Assembly (NCBI RefSeq): GCF_000006565.2
Contig: NC_031470.1
Location: 294,062-358,061, forward strand
Source: Toxoplasma gondii ME49
Taxonomy: Eukaryota > Apicomplexa > Conoidasida > Eucoccidiorida > Sarcocystidae
Direction: 5' to 3'
Length of the DNA stretch: 64,000 nucleotides
Within the stretch, counting starts at the first letter, position 1; every line of letters begins with the position of its first letter. This document shows, piece after piece, positions 1 through 10,768 of the stretch. The notes beneath the pieces were generated by a model that saw only the letters and a list, made by a program, of their open reading frames with translations, was not told the DNA's origin and made no database searches. The position numbers and the translations under genes were made by a program.

Positions 1-2735
1 CAGGGGTTTTTCTGGGCCAACAGGTGTCAAATGATGTACTTTCCGTCCATTTCATCGAACTGCCACCAGGAAGTCACAGGTCGACAGTGTAGATATCCAG
101 CTCTTGTCAAGAAGATTCCTGTGTTTGAAGTTAAATACAATCGACAAATCCTAGTGATCCCTCCATTTCATGAAGTCGCGCGAAAAGACTTCCTAACATC
201 ACAGAACCGTACAGGAGTCTGTGGAACATGACGGCAGAAAACGAGGTCCGACTGAAGCGGCTTACCGGAACCGCCTCTCTTCCCTGAGGCACTGGTGGCA
301 AGCAGATCCGCATTTTAGAAAAATTCTCTCCTATGCTGCTGTGACGCCGGTGTGTGCAAAGCGTGTCCTTTCGCCTCACGCTGATTGCCCCGTGCGTTGG
401 ATTTCAGGATTCCCGGAAATCGGCACTGTGGCTTGATGTTACCGATATGGATCCATCTGGTCGGTAAGTGGGACAAAATGTATGTCTTGGCTTGAGAGCC
501 TACAAGGAAAGGAGGTAAATTTCTCTGCACATTGTTAGGCTATTCGGGGACACAAATCGCGCCTGGCGAAACAATACGACCGTAGTCACGCTACACGCGA
601 AGACGCCTCAAATTCCTGTGCACAGACTCAGTTTCTGTCTTACAGCGGTGCATCAACCGCAAACAGCTTTGGTTGGGGACAGGACCTTTCTTCTTATCTT
701 GATGAGGAAGTCTGTTTGGATTCCGGAGGAAAAGCTGGGAAAGTGTCATGGTTTTTCAAGCGAGTCCCTGGGATTACCTCAAGCGGATTTGCCTGGCGGT
801 GTGTGAATAGGAGAGCACAGAACATCTCTCGTCCTGCCGACAAACGGAAAGCGTGCAGCGTCGCACGTTACTGGCAGACGAATTCACGCATTTAGTTGAT
901 TCCCAACACCGATGAAATTTCCTGGTGAAGAAGGAAATCCGCACAGCTAGCATTTAGGCTCGCTGCAGTCGGACACTGTGGCTTCCTTGGCACCCGCTGT
1001 CTGGCTATCGTGCGGGGCGTTGAGGGCCGCTTTTCGCCAGCGGGACAGAGAACAGAAACAGTAAATGTGAGCCGGAACTTTTCTTTTTGTGCACTGGAAA
1101 CGGAAAAAGAGAGAGGCGCACGCTTCACCACTGGAAACAGAGGAGTAGAGGATTTGTTTAAGCGTGCGTACCGTGTCGCTGGTTCGGTGGGTCAAGACAA
1201 GAACTGGCGGCGACTTCTTTTCGAGTGACCTCGGAGACCCGCGTCGCAGTGTGGCGAGACACGCACCTGATCTCCAGTAAGATGTCTGGTTTGAGAAATA
1301 ACAGCCATGTCACCTTGCCCACAAAACGCAAATCAACCACTTTTCTCAGGTCGAGCTACTCTTCTTGACAGAGACCTATCATTGAAGTTTCCAGGAAAAC
1401 TTGACGGCGCCCAAGACTGTCACGATGCGATGATCCTCGTGGGAAAGATATGTTGTAGTATGTCGTATACAACCGCTAGGCAAAGAAAATTATAACATGC
1501 TTTTAGGCAAACAATGTGCAGATACCAGTAAGCCTAAATGTACTTTTCGTGTCGCTAAATCACAAGACATAAGAGACTGGGGTACCCGATCGTGGTAAAC
1601 GGACGTTCCGGTCTGTGGTGGTGCGATTTCCTGTGCTGCCACTGACAACTCCAGTGTACAAAGAACGGATTCGTCCAGCTTTTTTAAAGCAGTGCCCCCT
1701 TCAGTGTGAAGTACCATTCAAGTTAGAACTACTGAAATTGCTGCCCTCTGCGGTCACTTCGTGTCCGCAACTGTGTGCCAGCATTCAGAGGGATTCTTAT
1801 TCGCGGAGCAACACCCCACTTCTGTGGTCAGTGCTGTTATTGGCGGGGCCAACATTTCGCTGTACGAATTGCCGCCCTCTCCAGTGTTTGCACTGTCGTC
1901 CATAATCGTCGGCGCTTTCTAACCGTTCTTGGAAAGGTAACACGTCAGCTGGACCCAAGGCCTTGGTTGTTTCGTTGACGCTGTTTAAGGGAGCCAGCAG
2001 TACGCGGAGTGGATCTGCATCCCATCCGAGAGTCTTCGCCTTAGTGATCCTCACATTCGCAGTTCAAATCAGCAGTAGAATCGAGTCTGAAAGCGGCATT
2101 TACAAACGTTACCAAGCTGCAACAGCTACAGTGCTAAAAGAGCGGAAACTAACGTGACACTAGCAGAAAATGCCAGTCCTAAGTGCCCGAACACAAACCT
2201 GAGAATCCTCTGTCGCGTTTTGCTGCCGAGGAGCCTCTTAAAGAATCATCTCCCACAGTATCCCGCGAATGAGGATGCGTAAGTACCACGCGCACCTTCG
2301 GGTTCCCATGAGAGACACGACGTGAAATAGACGAACTACCCAGAGCAAAACATCGGCACGCCAAGCCATGATTTCCACATTCAATTCCACCGCATGTACT
2401 GAAGGAGGTTTCAGTTCAAACAGCGCAGCAATCGTTGTACAGAAGGGACTGCCACTACCGTGCCCTCGATACGACGGGAACTCCAGCTAACGGCAACACG
2501 AAACTGGCCCCTCAGAAAAAAAGCAAGACACAGGCACAGTTTCCTCTGAGAAGATTCGTACTTCCTGGACAACATGCATGCTAGTAACCATCCGGAGCGC
2601 AAGGGCCACCAACAACGCCAGCAACAGCCACCCACCGTCGCAGCCCCCAGTGATCAGTAGACGCTTTCGGGCAGCTGACGGACAGCTGCCTACCGCAGCC
2701 TTGTGACAGTAAGCGGAGAACTTCTCTGTCATATA
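1..2735. other. Non-coding or unassigned sequence at left edge
   Basis: No gene can be supported here. Open frames are short, overlap in several frames and show no recognisable domain. The last few hundred bases lie directly downstream of the methyltransferase stop on the minus strand and probably hold its 3' UTR. A short hydrophobic minus-strand reading near 2550-2730 is most simply UTR sequence. Confidence 0.5.
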
Positions 2736-4061
2736 TCAGTCACCTCTTTTTAGCTGGAAAAGAGATATGCACGTGGGCAACTCGTTGACAGATTCAAAAA
2801 TATGGTTGTAGCGGTGGTCAGCAAGGCTTGCTTTGACAGCATCACCATTCGTCCTGCAAACTTCTTTCCAACCGAAGTCCTCGACCCATGTCGCCATATT
2901 AGCTGGCAAGAAGGTCCACTTCTCGGGTGCATGTGTTATCAGGTGACGCATTCGCTTCAGGGGACCGTGCCGCCATTGCTCGCCTCCCCATCGTGCTCCT
3001 GCTTCCTGTCGTTCGTCTTTGAACTTCTTTCCCTCTGCGATGCGTGTCTCCTCTGTGTAGTCATTCTTCGAGTCATCCGCATCGATCAGATAATCCATGA
3101 GAAGATGCACCTCGGCCCCCTTTGGGCCACTGTTTTCGTCTCCAGAAAGGGTAAAGTATTTACGAATATCGTCCAACATATGACGCAGTTTGTCTGTTGA
3201 AACGTAAGGAGAAACTCCCTCGACAATGAATGCTGTGTTGACGTCATGTCGAATTCCAGGGCATCTCAGTTTCTCCTCAAAACGATCGCTCTCTAAGTCG
3301 CACGGAATGAAGCGGAGCGTTCGATAACCGTTGAGGAGGTCATCCGCCTTGAGAGACCTTAGAAGTTGTCTACACTTGTGCCGCTGTACATTGTGCAAAT
3401 CCATTTCAAAAACACAGACGCCTTTGTGCTTTATGATTTCAGCGAATCGATATGCACGTGTATCGAACCCGGCTCCAACTAAAATAACCTGTTGCACGTC
3501 TTTCTTTAGAACAGCCCACCGGAAAAAAGATTCGAAGTGCGCGGTCCGTACTGTGACGTACCCCCAGAGTTGGAGAAAGGCGCGGCTCAATTCCGAGACA
3601 AACGAAAGCTTGTGACATAGCCTCGAACACCAGTACACAAGTTCTGCATGCCAACTAGGGAAGACTGACATGAACCTCATAATGCATCTTATTAAGAATA
3701 CTGGACAGAAGCCTGTTAAAAAACGTCTCTCTGAGGAGTCATGTGCGAGGGGGAACTCGTCAGGAAGGTAAGGACATGTAGCTGTTTCCTTCTTTTCCTC
3801 GGGGTCTCGGGACTTGTTTCCCTTCTGACCTTGCTCTTCCTTACTAGCCGCCGCAACCGGATATATAAATGTTGACAAAAAACGCATTCGAGCCACATGA
3901 GCAGCATTCCATGTTTTGTCTTCAAAGAATGAGGCTAAGAAAACGAATGCATCTTCAACAACACGCACGATACCAAGTACGATACTCATGCCTACGAGAA
4001 TCAAGGCCCCTGGCAGGCGGCGGGCAATGTGTAGCAGCGAGCTTGCAGAACTTCCCTTCAT
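2736..4061 (-). CDS. Membrane-anchored class I SAM-dependent methyltransferase (leucine carboxyl methyltransferase / COG3315-like)
   Basis: A single-exon protein of 441 residues. The ATG at 4061 has a good AAAATG context; the frame is open further upstream but contains no earlier ATG. Residues about 17-36 form a hydrophobic helix, so the N-terminus is probably a membrane anchor, followed by a charged Lys/Glu linker at about 73-95. The catalytic domain begins near 165. GAGFDTR at 196-202 is the SAM-binding glycine motif, acidic residues at 219-221 suit ribose binding, and IVEGVSPYV near 279-287 matches the motif-IV region. The GAGFDTRAYR form is closer to the bacterial-type COG3315/TIGR00027 methyltransferases than to eukaryotic LCMT1, which methylates the PP2A C-terminus. 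The substrate is unknown, and a polyketide- or small-molecule-type O-methyltransferase is also possible. Family assignment is confident; the role is not. Confidence 0.85.
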   Translation of the reverse strand: MKGSSASSLLHIARRLPGALILVGMSIVLGIVRVVEDAFVFLASFFEDKTWNAAHVARMRFLSTFIYPVAAASKEEQGQKGNKSRDPEEKKETATCPYLPDEFPLAHDSSERRFLTGFCPVFLIRCIMRFMSVFPSWHAELVYWCSRLCHKLSFVSELSRAFLQLWGYVTVRTAHFESFFRWAVLKKDVQQVILVGAGFDTRAYRFAEIIKHKGVCVFEMDLHNVQRHKCRQLLRSLKADDLLNGYRTLRFIPCDLESDRFEEKLRCPGIRHDVNTAFIVEGVSPYVSTDKLRHMLDDIRKYFTLSGDENSGPKGAEVHLLMDYLIDADDSKNDYTEETRIAEGKKFKDERQEAGARWGGEQWRHGPLKRMRHLITHAPEKWTFLPANMATWVEDFGWKEVCRTNGDAVKASLADHRYNHIFESVNELPTCISLFQLKRGD

Positions 4062-4899
4062 TTTGACATGATATAAAGCCGCCTCCGACGACTGTTCTGT
4101 GACAAGAAAGTACACGAGTCTAGTTGAAAAAAAATACCTTGACGTAAACTGCCAAAAAAAGAGTCCGTCTCGGGCGGGGTCGTTCCCCGTCTTTGTGAAG
4201 GTACAACTAATGGTAGCTCTATTAGCCAGTATGAGCGTTCCCCGTGTGCCACGGACAAAAAAGTCGTATCATACTTGGATGATCACGTTGTCACGGACAT
4301 CAAGGTGGGAGGTGGTGGTACTGTTCGTCCTCGCCGACATGATCCCCCGTTCATGCGGGAAATGCGCAGCTGATCCGTTTCTGCTAACTCGTACGCCAGA
4401 AAACGCATGTTGGCTCGTTGCACAACAGCTAGCTAGAGCATAGCTCTGTGACGATTAAGACGTCTCGAAAAATCCACAGCAAACCACTCGATAATAAACC
4501 TGGGTGCTGTCGTGGCGGGCAGTGTAGTGACTTACGTTCGCTCGCTAGAGTAGTCGGGCATGGCAGCAGAAAACATGCCCCCAATTATACTTTGTATCAC
4601 CTTCGACGAACATACAACATTCTTGGCTGTGAAATTTAGCGATCTGCTGGCGACCTCCGCAGCACAACGCAGCGAATGTCGCCGCTGCTACGTGACGTTT
4701 TACTTTAGTTACGATGCACACGCTTTGCGGCAGCGATACAGAGGGACGTCTGAGGCACCACATATCTAGGCGGGCAGGACTGAAAAGCCACGTTTTTCAT
4801 AATGCGGAGATGTGCGAAATCTCTTCACTTTTTGTGTCTTTACGGGAGGCCTGCATCAAAGCTCTTGAGTCTGTTTCACTACACTAGGCAGAGGTTACC
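4062..4899. other. Intergenic spacer
   Basis: No coding signal is convincing in this interval. It holds the methyltransferase promoter and 5' UTR (minus strand) and probably the 3' UTR of the minus-strand membrane-protein exons that end at 4900. Confidence 0.5.
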
Positions 4900-5720
4900 C
4901 TACTTTCCATCTCCACTCTGATAGCAGTGCGTGAGGCGAAAGCTGCCTCCGTACGGAGGAATGGCGAGCCAGAGCAAGCTAAACAACTTGCCAACCGAAC
5001 AGTGCAGCACTTGCTGTTTCATTTCACAAACACGAATGACAAAGCAACCTGCAACCACAAATAGAAATGCCACTCCTACGCGGTACACCCAGAAGACCTG
5101 AACAGAAATCGGCGCCAAATCTGTGACTTGTGGCGTGCCGCTGCGAAGTCCAACTCGCGTTGCACCCACGGGGAACACAGCCGCAAGTCGTTCCATTCTT
5201 CGAAGGCTCAGAGAAACATAGCCTACTGCGTCATCCACAAAAAAGCTGGTGTTCTGAGGCAGCTTACATCACTGTAGATGTAAGGCACATGTAATGAAAA
5301 CGTCTTGTCCGCGACGCTACGACACACCCGACAGGTATGCGGATTGCTGCTCGACATGTGCAGACCTCATCGCCAGCAAACCGGTTGTGCACCGGCAACT
5401 GACTTCCATTGGCAGCAGTGATCAGTGTGGTGTGACACTACCGCGGTTTACTTCCCTGTTCATATGGCAGAAGATCCTCAGCACTCGCACTCTGTCGCAA
5501 GAGCACATCACGTAGCAGGAAGATTTGAAGTAGCTCTCGCACGACACTGCTGGTGAGAGTGCCAGGCGTCTCACGGCGTTAATGTAGGCCCGACTATCGG
5601 TGGCGAAGCTCAGATAGGGGCGCACTCCTATCAGATGACAAGACAGCGGAGGTTGTGTCCCCTCAGGAGATATTGTTCGACGAAAAGAAGATGGAGATGA
5701 CAAAGAAGATACTTCATGCA
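4900..5720 (-). CDS. Candidate terminal exons of an unidentified membrane protein
   Basis: Two minus-strand blocks join in phase. The last exon runs from about 5253 to 4900 (acceptor CTCAG, stop at 4900). The preceding open block runs from about 5720 to 5452 and ends at a GAA|GTAAAC donor, also phase 0. The last exon encodes about 117 residues: a soluble stretch, a strong transmembrane helix (VFWVYRVGVAFLFVVAGCFV), then a second hydrophobic stretch (KLFSLLWLAIPPYGGSF) near the C-terminus. The true start lies upstream and was not found; more open sequence on the same strand at 5714-6100 could hold further exons. I do not recognise the family. The call rests on hydrophobic patterning and matching splice phases only, so a chance open frame remains possible. 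Confidence 0.35.
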
Positions 5721-7039
5721 AAGGGAATTTTCATTGAGCTAGCCAAGCAGTCAGGTGCTGAGCTATAAACTGTAGTTATCATACAGGTGTGTAACTGCTT
5801 TTGATCCATCATGAGCAAAACAAGACAAACATCACTCGCGTAGAGGCCCACGTCTAGATCTTTTGGATTTAGTAATACCTGTAGAAACTCGATCCTCCGT
5901 GCCCCACACACGTGCCTAGCGATATTCGTAGCGCATTTGCTGTGGGGACTACGGTGGTTTCCTTTCCCTGTCTGCAGCCCTTGTCTGTCTCTCTTTAGAG
6001 GAAGTTGTCCACGTCTCGTGCGGAGTGCGAAAAACTGGTGGAACGACAGTTGAGAGAAGCGTCTGCAGACGAATACACGATTCATAGCTTCGTGAGGCAT
6101 CACTTCACATTACAAGGGCCACTGTGAGGGCCGCGGTCTCTCCGTTCATTCACGGTGACCATCAAACACGTGTGCAGAAGAAGAGGTTTTGGTTACTCCA
6201 TGGCTAAGCGAGGCTCTCGTTAAGCGATTCTGGGACACTCTTCCACTTTTACCTCGCGCCAACAGATGAGACGGTTGCTGAAACGATGAAGAGTGGACGA
6301 GGGGGGGGGGATGGGGGGCACGCGCCCTCCTCCCACAATCACGAGCAATCACAGCGTGACATTCTTCTGGTGTGACGGCGGGCAAACGCGGCACGAAGTG
6401 TCCCACCGCGCGGCCACGACGGACGTGGTCCGAACCTCCATCGCGATTTGACTTGTCAGTTTTCGCGTATGTGGGTCCCCTAGTTCTGTGTTGGTTTTCG
6501 GGTTCGTGCAGTTCACTGCGGGAGCCGAGATATTCAAGATTTCTCTGCTGCTTGTCAGTTGAGAGCGTTGCGATTGGATTCCCGTTCCTCCCCTTGGCTT
6601 CGGCTCAGTTCGTCCTTTAACATCACGGCAATTTGTAGCAACTTCCCGAAGCTCAGGCGGGGCTTCTCGCTTTGCATAAAGGGTACTTCGTTTCGTTCCT
6701 TTGTGACAGCTTTGTGCAGGCGAAACCACTGCAGTGTTGAAAACAAGTTTCGCGTTTCAATATCGGGTGCCATCGTTTCGAAGCGGTGGGCATCCCCCAC
6801 ACCGTTCTTTTGCGACAGCACAGCGTTCGAGTCGTGCTTTAGGCCCAGCCGTTCAAAAACGCACGGCTCGTTTTTGGCTGTTCCCTTACTCAGACTTTTA
6901 GAGCACGCGTAAATACTGTATACATAAAGTGTGCGTGTCATTTGTCTCGTTTATGCCCCCTCGGGTTCTGTAAAGTGGCCTGCCCGTCCGTCTTTGCGCA
7001 CACCTCCAGGTCCATTGTGGAGGTCGTCCCGTTAACGCC
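5721..7039. other. Intergenic region with possible upstream exons and the promoter of the Trp-repeat gene
   Basis: A minus-strand open stretch at 5714-6100 could be an upstream exon of the membrane-protein candidate, but it has no clear splice sites. A run of ten G at 6301-6310 is followed by a second G run at 6313-6318. From about 6400 to 7039 several overlapping open frames occur on both strands without domain signal. This is probably the promoter and 5' UTR of the plus-strand gene starting at 7040. Confidence 0.4.
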
Positions 7040-9673
7040 ATGAATCCCGCACGTGATTCTACCTGTGAACCGACTAGTGTAAAGATGGTGTCAGAGGCAC
7101 CAGGCGTTCCTTCCTCGCCGTCCACAGAAGTGCGCACTGCTGCGTTGAAGGCGTGGCGAGCGTGGCGAAAGGACAACAAAGGTCCCCTAGAAGAGGTCCT
7201 GCAGAACCCTGCTGGGTACAGTCTTTACAAAGCTATGAAGTCATCCGCAGGAGGGCCGGTCCCAAATACGTTTCAGCAATGGCTGCAGCAAAATGAGCAT
7301 GCGAAGCGGTGGCTTGCATGGCGCCAGGGATGTCCGGGGCAGTTGCGGGAGGTTTTGGCAGACCCAGAGGGCTGGCGGCTCTTCTCCACGATGAAGCGCG
7401 AGAAGGGTCAGCCGGTTCCCGACACGTATGAGGAATGGCGAGACTTGCCGGAGCACAAAATCGTTGTGAGCAGACGGACGTGGTCAGCTTGGCGTCGCGC
7501 CCATCCGGGGCCTTTGGCTGCGACGCTGGCGGATCCTGAGGGCTGGGCCCTCTACCGTCAAATCAAAGTATCGGACGGAAAAGATGTTCCAGAAAGGTAC
7601 GAGGATTGGGTGTCTCACCCGACTGTGCGCAAGCAGGCGGCCATGGAGGCCTGGACGCAATGGAGGCACGAGCATCCCGGCCAGCTGGCGAAAGTTCTCG
7701 CGGATCCTCAGGGTTGGACGCTGTACAAAGCCATGGTTGAGTGTGGAGACAAGCGGATTGAGGCTACCTACGAAGAGTGGATGGCGAAGCGCGACGCGTC
7801 CCCGACGTCCTGGGCAGTGTGGCGTAAGTCGCATCGCGGCCCCCTCAACGAGGTTCTGAAGGACCCAGCAGGGTGGGCGGCTTTCACAGCGTACAACACG
7901 AAGAAGGGTGTCTCTCTGCCCGCAACCTACGAAGAGTGGGTGCAGCTGCCCGAGCAGCAGAAAGGTGCAGCCTCTTTCAAGTGGTCCTCCTGGCGGAAGA
8001 CCCACAAGGGACCCCTCGCGGAGGTTCTCGCGGACCCCGAAGGCTGGGCGCTCTACGTCAACATGCTCGAAAAGGGTTCTCACGCCCGCATCCACTCGTC
8101 CTACGCCGAGTGGCTCGAGGCGTACCGGGCCGCAAAGAGTCCGGGGAGCAGTGCGGCGCAGTGGCGGCAGTGGCGCAAGGCCCACGAAGGACCGCTCGAG
8201 CAAGTCCTCGCTGACCCTGAAGGGTGGAAGCTGTACGCTGCGCACATGCAGCGAGGTGGGCGCCGGGCTTTCCCAGGCGACTTCGATACCTGGCTTCGCA
8301 TCCACCAAGCAGAAGCCAAGTGGATTGAGTGGCGGCGAGTCCACAGCGGGCCGCTGAACAAAGAACTTGCTGACCCGGAGGGTTGGGAACTCTTTCGCCT
8401 GCGCAGCGCCGCTCGAGGCAACACCACCGTTCCGGCGACGTACGCTGAGTGGATGAAACTGCCCGAACAACAGGTCTTCGTCGCTGTGGACGCCTGGGCC
8501 GCCTGGCGCCAAACCCACCCGGGACCGCTGAAGGACGTGCTTCAAGCTGATGGCGCGACTGGCTGGGTTCTGTACCGCGCCATGCTTCGCGCTGCGGACT
8601 TGGACCTCCCGGACGACTTGGCTACGTGGCTCCAAGACTCCGGGAAACACATCAAACTCGCCTGGCAGGCCTGGCGCGACAAGCACAAGGGCCCGCTGCG
8701 CCGCGTGCTGGCAGACCCCCTTGGCTGGGTCCTGTTCAAGAACATGGTGGAGAGTTCCGGGGCGTCGATCGAACAGACCTTCGAGGAATGGGCACAGAGC
8801 AAGGCTCCATCCGGGAACGAGTGGATCAACTGGCGGCGGGCGCACAAGGGCCCGCTGCACGAAGTGTTGCAGGACCCCGAGGGTTGGAAGCTGTATCGGG
8901 AAAACCTGGTTAGGAAGAACGTGGTTGATGTGCCGCAGAGTTTTGAGGACTTTCTGCAGCAGCCCGACCAACAGAAAGCTGCCGCGACGTCTAAGTGGTC
9001 GTCTTGGCGCCGGGTCCACCGCGGCCCGCTTGTCACCGTTCTGGCAGACAAAGAAGGCTGGCAGCTGTATGTGAACATGATGGAGAAACTAGGGCATAAA
9101 ATTTGCTCTTCATTTGAGGAGTGGTCTTCATCTGCGCAGATGCACAAAGGCCGGGCGGCGCGCGAATGGCGGGCCTGGCGACGGGTGCACAAGGGGCCTC
9201 TCACCACCGTGCTCGCCGACCCGGACGGATGGGACCTGTACAAAGCGTGGACTGCAGGCGCCTCCAACCGTATGACACACAACTCGTATGAGGAGTGGTG
9301 TATACAGAAGGAAAAAGGCCGCGAATGGCGCGACTGGCGCACGAAGCATCCGGGGCAACTGAGGACCGTGCTGGCTGACCCTGAGGGCTGGGAGCTATTC
9401 AGAAAGTACAACGAGGCGCGAAACCGCTCCGTGCCCGCGAGATTTGCTGAGTGGCTCGAGCAGCAGCAACAGCAAAACCCGGTTGAGAAGGAGGAGTGGC
9501 TGGCATGGCGTCAAAATCACGCTGGAAAGCTGTCAGATGTCCTCGCCGACCCCGAGGGATGGAAACTCTACCGTAAAATGAAGGAGACGGCTCGAGAGCC
9601 GGTTGCGGCCTCGTACGTGGAGTGGCTTCAGGCGTCGCGGAACGTAGCTGTGAACGGCGTCGCTCAGGCGTAA
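7040..9673 (+). CDS. Trp-rich tandem-repeat protein, 15 repeats in five triplets (uncharacterised)
   Basis: An intronless 877-residue protein with its ATG at 7040 (GCCATGA context). After a 30-residue Ser/Pro-containing leader, the whole chain is 15 repeats of 52-60 residues. The consensus is W-x2-WR-x2-H-x-GPL-x2-VLADPEGW-x-LY, then a variable charged stretch, then P-x-x-Y-x-EW. The first Trp of each WxxWR lies at residues 39, 91, 148, 205, 258, 315, 375, 428, 486, 542, 595, 653, 710, 763 and 820. There is no signal peptide, transmembrane helix or Cys-rich motif. The regular Trp, Tyr and Pro positions suggest a helical solenoid-like scaffold; that is inference. I know no named family with this consensus. 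Base composition is more GC-rich than the flanks, and the repeats create long antisense open frames. Confidence 0.9.
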   Translation: MNPARDSTCEPTSVKMVSEAPGVPSSPSTEVRTAALKAWRAWRKDNKGPLEEVLQNPAGYSLYKAMKSSAGGPVPNTFQQWLQQNEHAKRWLAWRQGCPGQLREVLADPEGWRLFSTMKREKGQPVPDTYEEWRDLPEHKIVVSRRTWSAWRRAHPGPLAATLADPEGWALYRQIKVSDGKDVPERYEDWVSHPTVRKQAAMEAWTQWRHEHPGQLAKVLADPQGWTLYKAMVECGDKRIEATYEEWMAKRDASPTSWAVWRKSHRGPLNEVLKDPAGWAAFTAYNTKKGVSLPATYEEWVQLPEQQKGAASFKWSSWRKTHKGPLAEVLADPEGWALYVNMLEKGSHARIHSSYAEWLEAYRAAKSPGSSAAQWRQWRKAHEGPLEQVLADPEGWKLYAAHMQRGGRRAFPGDFDTWLRIHQAEAKWIEWRRVHSGPLNKELADPEGWELFRLRSAARGNTTVPATYAEWMKLPEQQVFVAVDAWAAWRQTHPGPLKDVLQADGATGWVLYRAMLRAADLDLPDDLATWLQDSGKHIKLAWQAWRDKHKGPLRRVLADPLGWVLFKNMVESSGASIEQTFEEWAQSKAPSGNEWINWRRAHKGPLHEVLQDPEGWKLYRENLVRKNVVDVPQSFEDFLQQPDQQKAAATSKWSSWRRVHRGPLVTVLADKEGWQLYVNMMEKLGHKICSSFEEWSSSAQMHKGRAAREWRAWRRVHKGPLTTVLADPDGWDLYKAWTAGASNRMTHNSYEEWCIQKEKGREWRDWRTKHPGQLRTVLADPEGWELFRKYNEARNRSVPARFAEWLEQQQQQNPVEKEEWLAWRQNHAGKLSDVLADPEGWKLYRKMKETAREPVAASYVEWLQASRNVAVNGVAQA
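7145..9643 (+). repeat. Coding tandem repeat: 15 units of about 165 bp in five triplets of about 500 bp
   Basis: Spacing between the first Trp of successive units is 52,57,57 | 53,57,60 | 53,58,56 | 53,58,57 | 53,57 residues. Every second unit of a triplet ends in a linker resembling LPEQQ (residues 136-139, 303-307, 473-477, 641-645 and a poly-Gln version at 808-812), whereas the first and third units do not. The array therefore probably grew by duplication of a three-unit block after the single unit had already been triplicated. Confidence 0.85.
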
Positions 9674-10362
9674 GCGTTTGGTGTTCTTTCGTTGCGCAGA
9701 AGTACGCGCTAATTCAGTTGTGAGTCTTGATGTGGAGACACGGGGTAGTTTTTCTGTTTTGTTGCGGGTGCATGTGGAATTCCGCGTTGTCCGTGTAGTA
9801 ACGGTGAGTGGTATTTAGTTGGGATTGCAACAAAATTGGGCCTCACGAACAAATATAGTGTGTCGTTCTTTTTTGGTCGTGCTACGGTGTGAGTTTTCCG
9901 TTCTCTTCGCTCACATGCCTCTACAATCAGGTAGCTTTTTGCCAGGGATCTATGTGAGCGGTCCTTCCTGTGCAATTCTTTGGTCTAAACATTCACGGTG
10001 AATTGTATAAACCTCTATGTTGTACGGCGAAAACATCGCGCGTATCCCCCTGTTTTAGGTAATAGTCACTTGTTTCCCACCGGGTGCGACATCCAGGTTA
10101 CAGATAAATGGGAAATGGTTGGTGGGCGTATGGCCCAGTTAAATGTTTGCGAACAATTTCGGCACTTCGCCGACGTCCAAACGCGCGTCTTTAACGAGCG
10201 TGGCTGGCTGAAGAGCCGCCTCGAAGAACGGTGATCCTGCGTGAAGTGGAGCGGCAAAGTACTACGCCGATTGCAGCTACCTTTGAAGTCGCGGGTCAGT
10301 AAAAGAAGTCAGTGCACGGATAATTCTGTCCTTGTAGATACATTAGAATCATACTGAACGTC

Positions 10363-10385
10363 ATATATATATATATATATATATA
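10363..10385. repeat. (AT)n microsatellite
   Basis: Uninterrupted alternating AT dinucleotides in intergenic sequence. Confidence 0.95.
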
Positions 10386-10508
10386 CATGTAGTGCGGTTG
10401 GTGCTTGCACCAAGCAGAGGATGCGAGGATCACCGACGGCAGCTAGACCATGTATTTTAATTATCACGTTATAAGTAGATATTGTCTCTGTACAAATGAT
10501 CCATGATC

Positions 10509-10768
10509 CAGAACTGTATAATCAAGTCGAATAAACAGAGACATTATAGTACCAAGGGGGGGCATCCCTGTAGGCCGCACCCCCCAGTGGCGTCTTCGGT
10601 TTTGATTCGGAGGATGTAAACCCCAACGTCCGATCTGCCCCGTGGACGGCCATTCTGCCCTACCGGCGGGTATTTCTGCCATACCCTGTCGCAGTTTTGT
10701 GACCCATCATCCCGATCTAGAGGCAATTCTGTCATTCGCGGAAATCATAGTACTTCGAAGAAGGTGAA
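10509..10768 (+). repeat. Two diverged copies of the same dispersed short repeat
   Basis: 10509-10553 contains AGAACTGTATAATCAAG and ACATTATAGTACC. 10723-10768 contains CAATTCTGTCATTCGCGGAAATCATAGTACTTCG, which aligns in order with the 74-bp unit at 31.8 kb. Confidence 0.5.

Noticed and set aside
4062..4115. Upstream start of the methyltransferase at 4115
   Set aside because: That codon is GTG. The ATG at 4061 is the first Met in frame and has a good context.
6301..6318. G-rich run as a regulatory element
   Set aside because: Only two G runs, so it does not meet the four-tract rule; treated as low complexity.
7484..9019. 511-codon open frame on the minus strand across the Trp-repeat gene, and another of 289 codons at 8542-9411
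   Set aside because: They are antisense shadows. The tandem repeat copies a stop-free antisense frame in each unit, the translated composition is Pro/Leu/Arg-heavy, and the longer one has no convincing start context. The plus-strand frame has the regular motif.
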